From Desulfomonile tiedjei (lineage in GTDB: Bacteria > Desulfobacterota > Desulfomonilia > Desulfomonilales > Desulfomonilaceae), in the NCBI GenBank assembly GCA_020722215.1, contig DYLG01000007.1:1-38606 (forward strand): a DNA stretch of 38,606 nt, in the 5' to 3' direction. A program made the position numbers and the translations under genes. Below, in pieces: positions 18,194 through 26,497 of this stretch (its first letter is position 1; each line of letters begins with the position of its first letter). Below the pieces are notes generated by a model. That model ran no database searches. It saw only the letters and a list, made by a program, of their open reading frames with translations, and was not told the DNA's origin.

Positions 18194-19639
18194 TCATGGC
18201 GCTTTTTTCGAATCAGACGCGGGCGGGTCAAGGATCAGTCCAAGGAGTTTCGCCATTTTCTTCGCAATGTCGGTATTGTCATAGTAACCTGAGAATTCTT
18301 CTTCGCCGGGACCAACAGCGTAGGTAACCACCGGTTGCGCGGTGTGAACAAACCCGGTCCAGCCTATTCTTGCCCGATCGCTTTCAATCAAGCCAAGCGC
18401 GTAATGAATCCAGGAGAATACGTACTGTTTGATTTTTTCCTTGTACGCACTGAGTTCAGGGACAGCGTCAGGGCTCTGCCCCGGAGCGTACTTGGACACG
18501 AGGGCTCGCTCTTTGTCGTTCAAGTCGAATCCGCCGGACTTGAGTATCGAGTCAAGATCGCCGGGCTGCTTCAGTATCCTCCGATGGAGATACTCCAGAC
18601 TGTTCTTGATCGGTCGAAGTGCCGCTATGTCAAGGGTGTACTCAGTGCCGGTCCCCAGGCCCAGGCCTCCGGTTTCATGGTCTGCGGTAACCAGCACCAG
18701 TACGTCGGCATGTGTCTTCTGATGCTCCAATACCCGTCTCACCGCCTCGTCAAGCGCGAGGGTATCGTAGATTGAAGCCTTGATATCATGACCGTGGCAG
18801 GCATGATCGATTCGGCCGGCTTCAACCATCAGGAAAAAGCCACGGGGATTCCGCTCCAAGATTGAGAGAGCGACCATTGTCATGGAAGCGAGATCCGGCT
18901 GATTCGCCAGTTCCGGGACATTCACACGATCCAGTTCGTAAGCCATGTGCGACAAGGCAAACAAGCCGAGAAGCTTGCGAGTTGCGGAAGGATCAACCGC
19001 CTTCAGATCGGAACCGCTCGTAACATATCTGTATCCCTTACTTTTCATCACCTCGATGAGATCCTTGTCATCTTTCCTCTTGCTCCCTTCACGGGTGCGC
19101 GGAATGAAATAGGCCAGCCCGCCGGCCATGGCCACGTCCGGTTCGAATTCCGGCAGTTGATCTGCAATGAAATTCTCGTCATCACGATGCGGGGAACGGC
19201 TATAAAGCGCCGCGGGAGTGGCATGGGTCAACCTGGTGGTACTAATGACCCCAACGGAGAAGCCGGCCTTCTTTGCGGCATGGCCGATGTTGAACACCTG
19301 TCTTCCGTCAGGCAAGATGTTTATGACTCCGTTGTTCACCTTGTGTCCCGAATACAGAGCTGTCGACGCAGCAGCCGAATCCGTGATCTCCGAATCGGCC
19401 GAGAACGTGGTGGTCATGCCTATTGTGCCGATGGAGTCGATCACCAACGGTTTGTTGAGGATCTGTCGGGAATAAATGGCTGCGGACCTGAGTTGATTGA
19501 TTCCCATCCCGTCGCCTATAAACAGAATGATTCCTTTGGGGCGGCGCACGGACTCCGCGCCTGAACCCACCACCGGGATCGCGGTCACCAATACCAATAT
19601 GATCAGGCTTATCCTGGCAACACAGTTGCGTGCTTTCAC
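18194..19639 (-). CDS. Secreted alkaline phosphatase (PhoA superfamily)
   Basis: Metal-dependent phosphomonoesterase, exported. The catalytic Ser is in DSEITDSAAASTALYSGHKVNNG; metal ligands lie in FIGDGMG, EAGRIDHACHGHD and TADHETGG. The start chosen is GTG 19639: it sits 8 nt after GGGAGG and gives a clean signal peptide (KARNCVAR, hydrophobic ISLIILVLVTAIPVV, cleavage near GSG-AES). The track start adds 34 residues without such support. The 481-aa length fits the family. No Pho box could be identified with confidence upstream. The last ten residues (PPASDSKKAP) are polar tail. Confidence 0.92.
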   Translation of the reverse strand: MKARNCVARISLIILVLVTAIPVVGSGAESVRRPKGIILFIGDGMGINQLRSAAIYSRQILNKPLVIDSIGTIGMTTTFSADSEITDSAAASTALYSGHKVNNGVINILPDGRQVFNIGHAAKKAGFSVGVISTTRLTHATPAALYSRSPHRDDENFIADQLPEFEPDVAMAGGLAYFIPRTREGSKRKDDKDLIEVMKSKGYRYVTSGSDLKAVDPSATRKLLGLFALSHMAYELDRVNVPELANQPDLASMTMVALSILERNPRGFFLMVEAGRIDHACHGHDIKASIYDTLALDEAVRRVLEHQKTHADVLVLVTADHETGGLGLGTGTEYTLDIAALRPIKNSLEYLHRRILKQPGDLDSILKSGGFDLNDKERALVSKYAPGQSPDAVPELSAYKEKIKQYVFSWIHYALGLIESDRARIGWTGFVHTAQPVVTYAVGPGEEEFSGYYDNTDIAKKMAKLLGLILDPPASDSKKAP

Positions 19640-20218
19640 GGTCTTGACCTCCCTGAGAACGCCCCGCATCCGAGGCAATTTGTTTTTTCTTTGAAGCCTG
19701 GCGACGAGCCGTGGGCATCCAAGGCCTGTTGCGGCCTGCACCCGGCCTAGTGCTGCTTCCGTGCACGGCAGTAAGGGTCAGTCTCAGTCTAGAGTTTATC
19801 CATGAGCATGATGTTTGCAACGCGTTAGTTCTTAGTGGATACGTCTTGATCCAAAACCATTGGACTTAATTGGTGATTTCGATGACAGGCCGTGGTATTC
19901 TGCCATGAAGAGGCCTTCCCGGCCGCAACGAAACGAAGACATCCGCAGATTACGCACAGTTACGCAGATGAGTAAACGCTGAACAGCCATGATCGCATGT
20001 CGTTGCCAGTTTCTTGAATCTGCGGTCATCGGCGGCATGTGCGGACAAATTTCTTCCCACAGGGTAGAGTAGGGTGCTGTGACCGACGGGAACCGCACCG
20101 GTCGAGGCTTTCAAGTCTCACTCCGGATTCCGTTCGCGACGAAGGAAGAAAACCAACGCTGTTAATGACGAGAGCTGAGCTGCACGGGTCAGAGTTCCCC
20201 GCAGAAAGAGGTGCTACT
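19640..20218. other. Divergent intergenic region, phosphatase to nucleotidyltransferase
   Basis: About 580 nt with no supported gene; the ORF track start at 20039 merely extends the nucleotidyltransferase. It contains a short iterated phrase (GCAGATTACGCACAGTTACGCAGAT near 19944) and must hold the promoters for both flanking genes, but I cannot pick them out. Confidence 0.45.
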
Positions 20219-20563
20219 ATGACGCCCAACAGCGACACCCTCGATTCACTGATCCGGGACATAGTCAAAGCAATAGTGGACGCTTCTGCGCCGGAGCGGA
20301 TCATTCTGTTCGGTTCTGCGGCCCGCGGCGATGTTGGACCGGACTCTGACGTTGACCTCATCGTCGTGGAAAAGGAATCTTCGTTTCATCAAGGCTCCCG
20401 ATGGGCCGAATCCAGCCGAATACGGAAGGCTCTGTGGGCATTCCCCGTGCCCATCGACGTTCTTGTTTTCACACCCGAGGAAGTCGATAAGTGGAAGGAT
20501 GCGACAAATCACGTTTTGGCGAGATCCGTGAGGGAGGTAAGGATTGTGTACGACCGACCGTGA
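20219..20563 (+). CDS. MNT-type nucleotidyltransferase domain protein
   Basis: 114-aa minimal nucleotidyltransferase of the pol-beta fold. The active-site motif ERIILFGSAARGDVGPDSDVDLIVV has the GSxxRG and SDxDL elements with both metal-binding Asp. Such proteins pair with a HEPN partner; in studied cases the nucleotidyltransferase is the antitoxin that AMPylates the HEPN RNase. ATG 20219 (behind AGAGGTG) is preferred over the track start, as the first 60 residues of the latter have no domain. The HEPN gene starts 20 nt before this stop. Confidence 0.85.
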   Translation: MTPNSDTLDSLIRDIVKAIVDASAPERIILFGSAARGDVGPDSDVDLIVVEKESSFHQGSRWAESSRIRKALWAFPVPIDVLVFTPEEVDKWKDATNHVLARSVREVRIVYDRP

Positions 20564-20930
20564 AGATGCGGAGCGAGTGCTGACGCATGCCAAGGCGGAC
20601 TTGAAGGCAATCCGGAACATGATGGATTCGGGCCTGTTCGAGGATTCCGTGTTCGGGTTTCATGCCCAGCAAGCAGTTGAAAAGGCTTTGAAGGCGTGGT
20701 TGACGCTTCGTGGCCCGGCTTACCCCAGGACGCATGACCTGCGGCTTCTGATCAATGTTCTTCAGACACATGGGCAAGAAGACTGTCGGTCGTTCGCGCA
20801 CCTCGCTGCCTGCCGATTTCGCCGTTCAGTTCAGATATGATTTCCCGATGCTGCCGGAGGCACTCAATCGACCTCTGGGGCTTTCCGATGTCGAAGCTCT
20901 TGTGGGAAATTTGATGGCATACCCTTTGAG
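20544..20930 (+). pseudogene. HEPN-domain protein, frameshifted
   Basis: Partner of the nucleotidyltransferase. TTG 20544 lies 6 nt after GGGAGG and overlaps the partner gene. The first frame reads VFGFHAQQAVEKALKAWLTLRGPAYPRTHDLRLLINVL, typical COG2250 HEPN, then stops at 20840 in nonsense (CRFRRSVQI). The missing family end, DFAVQFRYDFPMLPEALNRPLGLSDVEALVGNLM, continues in the +1 frame from about 20810. A one-base insertion near 20805-20815 explains this. The restored frame then runs into the transposase remnant without its own stop. Either a true pseudogene or a sequencing error. Confidence 0.75.
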
Positions 20931-20944
20931 GGAATTGACAACCC

Positions 20945-21823
20945 CGGGACCGAGCAGGGCCCCCAATTTGGTGCGATGTATCTGCTCAATGAGATTGCCA
21001 AAGAAACGGGACTGGTGGAGGTACTTGGCAAACACAGGAAAGGCCGGCCGGCTTTGTTGATGGTTATCGCACAGGTCATCCGCGGGATGAGCCGAAGGGC
21101 CGTGGTTCAGTGGGCACGCAATCAAGCAGTGTACGAGCTTCTCGGGATTGGGCATCCGGACCATATAGGTTTCAATGAGAATCATTTGTATGACGTCCTG
21201 GATTATTTGGCAGACCGAAGATTGGAGATCGAATCGAAGCTGTTCAGGAAAAGAGGCAAGCAGTGCAATCAGCTCTTTCTGTATGATGTGACGTCTTCTT
21301 ATCTCGAAGGCAAATGCAATGAATTCGGTCAATACGGGTTCAACCGTGATGGTAAAAAGGGAAAAAAGCAAATAGTCATCGGGCTTTTGACGGACAGGGA
21401 GGGAGATCCTGTCGCGGTTGATGTGTTCGAAGGAAATACCTCTGACCCCAAGACGGTTTTGGATCAGATCAAGCTGCTTTCGGAGCGGAAATGGACTTTC
21501 GGAGCATGAAGACCGACCTTGAAGTACGTCCAGTATTCGTTCTAAAGAAAAGCCGCACCAGAGGACATGTGCTCGTAGTCATGCTCGCCCTTATCCTGCG
21601 CAAAGAGATAGAACGCAGGCTGTCCGGCAACGGGATCGAAGTCCGCCACGCAATAGATGCTATAAACGGCTGGACACTGCTGCGAGAATCACTAGGGCCG
21701 ATTCGGTTCACCCGGATCCCAAAGCCCAACGCACTCCAACAAAAGATCTTCGAGGCGGCGGGAATAAAGGCGCCCACCTCACTGCGCGTATACAGTAAGA
21801 AACGCGGCCGGAAAAGGGAGTAA
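20945..21823 (+). mobile_element. Decayed IS1634-like transposase
   Basis: ORF 20976-21509 reads FGAMYLLNEIAKETGLVEVLGKH ... LFLYDVTSSYLEGKCNEFGQYGFNRDGKKGKKQIVIGLLTDREGDPVAVDVFEGNTSD, the DVTSSYfEG...GYsRDGK.. heart of IS1634/IS1634-like (IS4 superfamily) transposases. The frame then breaks at about 21490, and ORF 21491-21823 resumes with DFRSMKTDLEVRPVFVLKKSRTRGHVLVVMLAL, the family's C-terminal part. The whole middle (several hundred nt) is deleted with a frameshift, and the N-terminus is incomplete. The element is dead. Terminal repeats were not found by eye. Confidence 0.82.
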
Positions 21824-21973
21824 CTTGTTAATTTTAATAGGTTAGCCCCACAGGAAGGTCCAACCGTTTCCGGAAGATCCGCTACAGAATCCTTGGTGCC
21901 TTGGTGGTTATTTCTTCTATTTGGATGCGGCCGGAGGCAGCGTCGTGCAAGAAGCGATCTCCCTGGTGAACCC

Positions 21974-23050
21974 TCACTTCTTCCCTTTACCAAAGAGGTC
22001 CTTCATTCGCAGCAGCAAAGTAAGGTCACCCACGGTCTTGTACTTCTGCTGCATGAACATAGCCTGGCCGTCGGCTTTGCCCGTCAGGATGTCCATCCAA
22101 ATCTCAAAGGGCGACTCTACTACCAAGTCCGGTTTGGTGGCCGGCCCCTCTTTGGTCACGATCTTGCCGTTTTCGATGCTAACGTGGCATGATCCCTCCA
22201 CTTCGCCGGAAAAGTTGAACTGGAGGACTGCCGTGGTCCCTGCTGCAGACTGGGGATTGAAACCCGCGGACATGATCATCAGGAAGGTGTCTATGGAATC
22301 GGGACGAGGTATTAAGCCCTTCTCGCCAAACTCCCGGGGCGACGCCCCTTCACTCATACAAGTCTTCCAGAAAGCGTTTGCCATCCTGGCATGGGAATCG
22401 TAGTCTCCCCCGATGGGCTGCGTGATCCGTCCCAAAGTGGCGTCGGAGACCTTCCGGGACTGAACCAGTTCTCGGCCGGCCTGGGCTGTCGCGTCAAGGA
22501 TGTCGTTCATTGTATCGGCCACTTGCGGCTGGGTCATCGACTCGGCTGCGGGTCGGTAGATCTCGGCCAGGAGGCTTTTCCCAAACAGGAAGTTGGCGTA
22601 TGACGTGAGCTGGTCAAACACGGATGGTTCGGGAAACCCGGCCACGGACAGGACCACTGCCTTTGGAGGATTTCGGCGCAGCGGATGGTGTGTGCGGTCG
22701 TCCTTCCTGTACATAAAGGGCTCCACTACCGGCAATGTGCGTTCGATGAAAGCTTTCATCTCAGCGTTCACGGTGTAGTGATACAAAGGCGTGGCGTATA
22801 CGCAAATGTCGGCCTCAAGCCACTTGGGGAAGATTTCGTTGGTCATGTCGTCCTTCTGGACGCAGACTCCGGGGGTCTTGGTCCAACACGTGAAGCATCC
22901 GATGCAGTTCTTCACCTTCTTGTCGCGCAGGTGGATCGTCTCCACCTCTGCGCCGGCTTCGCGCATGCCTTTCACAAGGGCATCGAGCATGAGCCTCGTC
23001 TTGCTGGTTCCTTCACCTCTAGCGCTGGAATTGAGAGCGATAACCTTCAT
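21974..23050 (-). CDS. NADPH-dependent FMN reductase-like flavoprotein with C-terminal SCP2 domain
   Basis: 358 aa. The N-terminal half is a flavodoxin-fold iron-sulfur flavoprotein-like domain: MKVIALNSSARGEGTSKTRLMLDALVKGMREAGAEVETIHLRDKKVKNCIGCFTCWTKTPGVCVQKDDM, then ADICVYATPLYHYTVNAEMKAFIERT. CIGCFTCW may bind an Fe-S cluster, as in iron-sulfur flavoproteins. The C-terminal ~100 residues (AVLQFNFSGEVEGSCHVSIENGKIVTKEGPATKPDLVVESPFEIWMDILTGKADGQAMFMQQKYKTVGDLTLLLRMKDLF) form an SCP2 sterol-carrier-like domain that could hold a lipid substrate. ATG 23050 follows a perfect AGGAGG. The upstream membrane-protein frame runs in without a stop. Third gene of a PadR-led operon; electron donor and substrate unknown. 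Confidence 0.85.
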   Translation of the reverse strand: MKVIALNSSARGEGTSKTRLMLDALVKGMREAGAEVETIHLRDKKVKNCIGCFTCWTKTPGVCVQKDDMTNEIFPKWLEADICVYATPLYHYTVNAEMKAFIERTLPVVEPFMYRKDDRTHHPLRRNPPKAVVLSVAGFPEPSVFDQLTSYANFLFGKSLLAEIYRPAAESMTQPQVADTMNDILDATAQAGRELVQSRKVSDATLGRITQPIGGDYDSHARMANAFWKTCMSEGASPREFGEKGLIPRPDSIDTFLMIMSAGFNPQSAAGTTAVLQFNFSGEVEGSCHVSIENGKIVTKEGPATKPDLVVESPFEIWMDILTGKADGQAMFMQQKYKTVGDLTLLLRMKDLFGKGKK

Positions 23051-23820
23051 AATGGTCCTCCTTTCACGTTGTGTGAGCGTTATGCGTTCTGCGTCTCCTC
23101 GCGCCTCCTCCAGGGGGCGGCTCGGACCGCTGGCCTCGGAGGTGATCACTGCCGGGCCGGCAACCGCGCCGCGGGTTGGAGGAGAAGCGCTATCATGTAC
23201 GGCAGGACTCCGGAATTTCCGCAGCTCAGCCATTGTGGGCAGGCCGAAACGTCGCAGGTAGTAGTCCGGAAACAGGAAATTGAACGGAAGTCCTATACCG
23301 ATAATCAGACTGAGAGGGATTATTGCGCGAGTGACAACCGACGGGTACAAGCTGAGAACGATGCACCCGGCGAAGATGCCCGCCCACGCGAATGTCATGA
23401 TTCGATTGATGCTGATGAAGATTGGGGTGTTCCAAACCGCCTGGGGAGCATATTTCTTTGCGTAGTGATACGTGAAGGGATCCAAGCCGAGGATCGGCGA
23501 ACAAAAGCCGCCAGGAACAAGCACACGTAGATTCCCGTCACCGCATACCTGCGCAGTATCGCTGCGGTTGCCTCGGGCCAAAGGCCGAGCGCAAACGCAA
23601 GTGCGAGGAAATAGCCGAATACGGCCCAATCAAAGTAGGTCGGTTTGTCCCAGCGCCACGCAAGCACCAAGACGCCTACGCAATAGATCAAAATGAGGCC
23701 CGCGCCAATGAACAGGCTTCCGGGCGCCGGTTCAAAAGATGCCCAGATCTTGAAGAAAGCAAGACCGGGAAAGGGCGCGACGTACAGAAAAATTTGGCGT
23801 GCCTTGCTAAGAGTTGGCAT
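23051..23820 (-). pseudogene. Membrane protein, frameshifted
   Basis: ATG 23820 (MPTLSKARQIFLY) follows GGAGGAGACA. The first frame gives about three hydrophobic helices (VAPFPGLAFFKIW, SLFIGAGLILIYCVGVLVLAW, WAVFGYFLALAFALGLW) to VCLFLAAF, then turns to nonsense. The protein resumes in the adjacent frame at CSPILGLDPFTYHYAKKYAPQAVWNTPIFISINRIMTFAWAGIFAGCIVLSLYP, two more helices. The break sits at a run of four T (minus strand) near 23503-23506; one extra T restores one frame. The second frame has no stop before the flavoprotein start and runs into it in phase through a low-complexity linker. I do not recognise the family. Confidence 0.65.
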
Positions 23821-23844
23821 TGTCTCCTCCATCAAGCCGTGCGT

Positions 23845-24381
23845 TCACGGCTCCGTCTCAGGCGGGCCTTCCTCCAAGGCATCGATTACCTGTGAGAGAT
23901 TGCGCACCAAATCGTTGAGGAAGCGAAGCCCGAACTCGAAACACAAATACTGAAACCGGTCGGCATGTGCCGCGACCGCGGGCTGGACCGACTCCAGTTG
24001 TGCCTGCATCTGCTTCACTGTCCACAGGTGCTTCATGGCAACCGACTTTCGGTCCTTCGGAGCGAGATGGGAAAAGAAAAAGAGCCTCATCAGAAAAGCA
24101 TTCTTGGGTTGCATCGGGGGTAGCGGCGATCTCAAGGACTTGAGGAAGGCCTTCCTGCCCGCTTCTGTGATCGTGTAAATCTTGCGGTTTGGTGCGCCGT
24201 CCTGAATCTCCACCTGCTTGGTAACCAACCCCTGGTTCTCCAGTCTTTTTAGAGCCGGGTAAATTGAGCCGTAGCTAAGCCCGGAGAAGAAGGCGAACGA
24301 TATGGAGAAGGCTTTCTTGAGATCATAGCCTGTCATGCTGGAGCGCATTAGGAATCCGAGAAGGACGGACTGAATATCCAT
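23845..24381 (-). CDS. PadR-family transcriptional regulator
   Basis: 178 aa. N-terminal winged helix typical of PadR: SVLLGFLMRSSMTGYDLKKAFSISFAFFSGLSYGSIYPALKRLENQGLVTKQVEIQDGAPNRKIYTITEAGRKAFLKSL. The rest is the helical dimerisation domain of the Vir_act_alpha_C type. ATG 24381 follows CAGGAG. It is first in the operon with the membrane protein (24 nt away) and flavoprotein, so it probably represses its own operon; PadR proteins usually respond to small phenolic or cationic ligands. A dyad just upstream is a likely operator. Confidence 0.9.
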   Translation of the reverse strand: MDIQSVLLGFLMRSSMTGYDLKKAFSISFAFFSGLSYGSIYPALKRLENQGLVTKQVEIQDGAPNRKIYTITEAGRKAFLKSLRSPLPPMQPKNAFLMRLFFFSHLAPKDRKSVAMKHLWTVKQMQAQLESVQPAVAAHADRFQYLCFEFGLRFLNDLVRNLSQVIDALEEGPPETEP

Positions 24382-24405
24382 GGATTCTCCTGTATGACCG
24401 CATGT

Positions 24406-24424
24406 TATATCTCTCCTCGATATA
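24406..24424. promoter_or_regulatory. Candidate PadR operator dyad
   Basis: TATATC-N7-GATATA is a perfect 6-bp inverted repeat (centre 24415), 25 nt upstream of the PadR start codon and within a wider ATGT...ATGTCA frame. Position and AT-rich arms suit an autoregulatory PadR site. Confidence 0.55.
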
Positions 24425-24543
24425 TGTCAAGAGAAATCTTGAGTTCCGCGTAACTCCTCAGTCGCCGGCGGTAGGGAGGCGCATGCTCCGCTGCCAAGGG
24501 CCTGTCACGAAATAAACTATGCAAACGGCTGCCGAACCGACGC

Positions 24544-24620
24544 TAGGGCCAGACCTGCGTGTCTGCCCCAAAGCCGGGCCGGCTCCGCCGAAGAGGGCGG
24601 ACACATGGGTCCGCCCCTAC
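24544..24620. repeat. Paired REP-like palindromes (BIME-like)
   Basis: Two hairpins lie close together: TAGGGCCAGACCTGCGTGTCTGCCC at the left, and GGGCGGACACATGGGTCCGCCCCTAC at the right in opposite orientation (TAGGG at the left end, CCCTAC at the right). About 25 nt of GC-rich spacer (GCCGGGCCGGCTCCGCC) separates them, itself containing GCCGGGCCGGC. The right unit resembles the single elements at 5807 and 11533. It is non-coding; the 118-aa track ORF across it is spurious. Confidence 0.65.
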
Positions 24621-25079
24621 CATGAATGCCCACCTTATTTCCTGACAACCCCTAACTGCAAACCTGACTTCGCTCGAAGGCACACCGCCCGACTTACCGA
24701 TCCGAACTCACCTTCGTATGACCCGTACCGGAACCCTCTCCCTGACAGTTGCGCAAGGTGGCCGAATAGGGCATACTGTAACCGACCGGTCGCGCCGGTC
24801 ATCAGAGTCTTAGACACAAGGGGGGCGCCAAGCCCGGTCTTCCCGGAGCGGACCCTGTTGCCGGGCAACGGTTAACTTGTCCGGGTCGGGGCTTGTTCCG
24901 GGGAATGTCGGAGCGCCTCCCTGAGTGGTTCATCATATACCGCGGTTCCAGGTCCTGCGCTGAACCGCTGTGCATGCTTAGTTGAAGATGACTGCTCGGA
25001 CGACCCACCGTCCGGCGAGCGGTCAACGCGGGTTGGCTCGATTCAGCTCAATGATTGGGCTCAAACCGGAGGGGTTGGA
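24621..25079. other. Intergenic region upstream of FBP aldolase/phosphatase
   Basis: About 460 nt without a supported gene. Small inverted repeats occur (for example GACCGGTCGCGCCGGTC near 24783), and GGAGGGG precedes the next start. No promoter stands out. Confidence 0.45.
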
Positions 25080-26180
25080 ATGAAGATCACTCTAAGCGCG
25101 ATCAAGGCCGACATTGGCAGTGTAGGAGGACACATTCAACCAACCAAATCGCTTGTGGACAGAGTCAAGCAATTCCTTGCAGAGAACTCCCCGGGCTTGC
25201 TCATTGACACGCAAGTCAGTTATACCGGCGACGATATCGCCATATTGTTCACTCACGATAAAGGCGTGAGCAATGAGCAGGTCCACAAGCTGGCTTGGGA
25301 TGCGTTCGTTGCAGGAACGGAACTGGCCAAAGCGGAAGGGCTGTATGGCGCCGGCCAGGATCTCCTGAAGGATGCTTTTTCCGGCACCATCAAGGGCATG
25401 GGACCTGCAGTGGCCGAAATGGAATTCGACGAGCGCCCCGGCGAGCCTTTCCTCTTCTTCGCCGCGGACAAAACCGATCCCGGAGCGTACAATCTCCCTC
25501 TGTATTTGGCATTCACCGATCCCATGTACTGCCCCGGTCTGATACTATCGCCCAAGATGACGGCCGGATTCAGGTTCACGATTATGGACGTGTCCTGCAC
25601 GGACGCGGACAGAGTCATACAATTGAACGCACCCGAAGACCTTTATGACATTGCGGCGCTTCTTCGTGATCCTGAACGGTTCGTAGTGGAATCCATTCAT
25701 TCCCGCTCGGACAATGAGATTGCCGTGTCGGTGAGCACCACGAGGCTCCACAACATTGCCGGCAAATACGTGGGTAAGGACGACCCGGTGATGCTTGTGA
25801 GAGTACAGAGCAGTTTCCCTGCCACCGGCGAGGTTCTTGGTCCGTTCTGTATTACTCCTCTTGTGGCCGGATTCATGCGCGGCAGCCACACCGGACCTTT
25901 AATGCCTGTGAAGCGCAATTCGCCCATTTCCTATTTTGACGGACCGCCCATTGTGAGCTGCACTGCGTACTGCATTCGCAACGGAAAGTTCACGGAGCCT
26001 TCCGACGCGTTCGACCACCCGTTTTGGGACGAGATACGCAGACAGGCGACTCGCAAGGCGCTGAACATCCGAAGACAGGGCTTCTTCGGTGCGGCAATGC
26101 TCCCGTACAGCGAACTCGAGTACGGCGGCATAGTGGACAAGATGAAAAGCCTTGATGAACGGTTCGTAGTGAGGAAATAG
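25080..26180 (+). CDS. fbp: Bifunctional fructose-1,6-bisphosphate aldolase/phosphatase (archaeal type)
   Basis: 366 aa, Mg-dependent enzyme that condenses DHAP with GAP and then removes the C1 phosphate, making gluconeogenesis one-way. Family landmarks are contiguous: MKITLSAIKADIGSVGGH, GDDIAILFTHDKG, HKLAWDAF, LYGAGQDLLKDAFSGTIKGMGP, EMEFDERPGEPF, AADKTDPGAYNLPL, MRGSHTGPLMPV and FDGPP. The aldolase pair, Tyr and the Schiff-base Lys of YVGK, is kept (Y230 and K233 here). The usual GLVIDP reads GLILSP and the C-terminal EMEYT reads ELEYGG, small departures. GGAGGGG lies upstream of ATG 25080. No metabolic neighbour; a stand-alone gene, known from archaea and some anaerobic bacteria. Confidence 0.93.
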   Translation: MKITLSAIKADIGSVGGHIQPTKSLVDRVKQFLAENSPGLLIDTQVSYTGDDIAILFTHDKGVSNEQVHKLAWDAFVAGTELAKAEGLYGAGQDLLKDAFSGTIKGMGPAVAEMEFDERPGEPFLFFAADKTDPGAYNLPLYLAFTDPMYCPGLILSPKMTAGFRFTIMDVSCTDADRVIQLNAPEDLYDIAALLRDPERFVVESIHSRSDNEIAVSVSTTRLHNIAGKYVGKDDPVMLVRVQSSFPATGEVLGPFCITPLVAGFMRGSHTGPLMPVKRNSPISYFDGPPIVSCTAYCIRNGKFTEPSDAFDHPFWDEIRRQATRKALNIRRQGFFGAAMLPYSELEYGGIVDKMKSLDERFVVRK

Positions 26181-26497
26181 AAAACGGATGGGGTCAGGTG
26201 TGCTCTTGCTTCATTCCGTGCGTGAAGCCCAGTTTTCGGATTCTTCTACTACGCAGATGTATCAACCGCTGGCAGACAGGAGTGGACCTGATCCCAACAG
26301 TTCATGTCATCAAGACTCTCCGGATCGGCCGAGTTCCCGGAAATCTATCGGCATACATCTTGCCAAAAGGGGTCGAAATCGCGTACACTCCAACGATTCG
26401 GCCTACGAACCTGAGAGAAAACATGTGACGGCATCCGGACCGCCCGCTTGATGAGACGACACGCATCCGCGACGGCCTGGATTGTGGGGGATACGAG
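26181..26497. other. Intergenic region upstream of the ParA operon
   Basis: 317 nt. Two overlapping track ORFs (26188, 26198) show no domain and no ribosome site. A purine-rich GGGGGATACGAG precedes the ParA start. No terminator or palindrome noticed. Confidence 0.45.

Noticed and set aside
24519-24875. 118-aa ORF on the plus strand
   Set aside because: It translates across the BIME-like repeat, is Pro/Arg-rich and has no ribosome site or domain.
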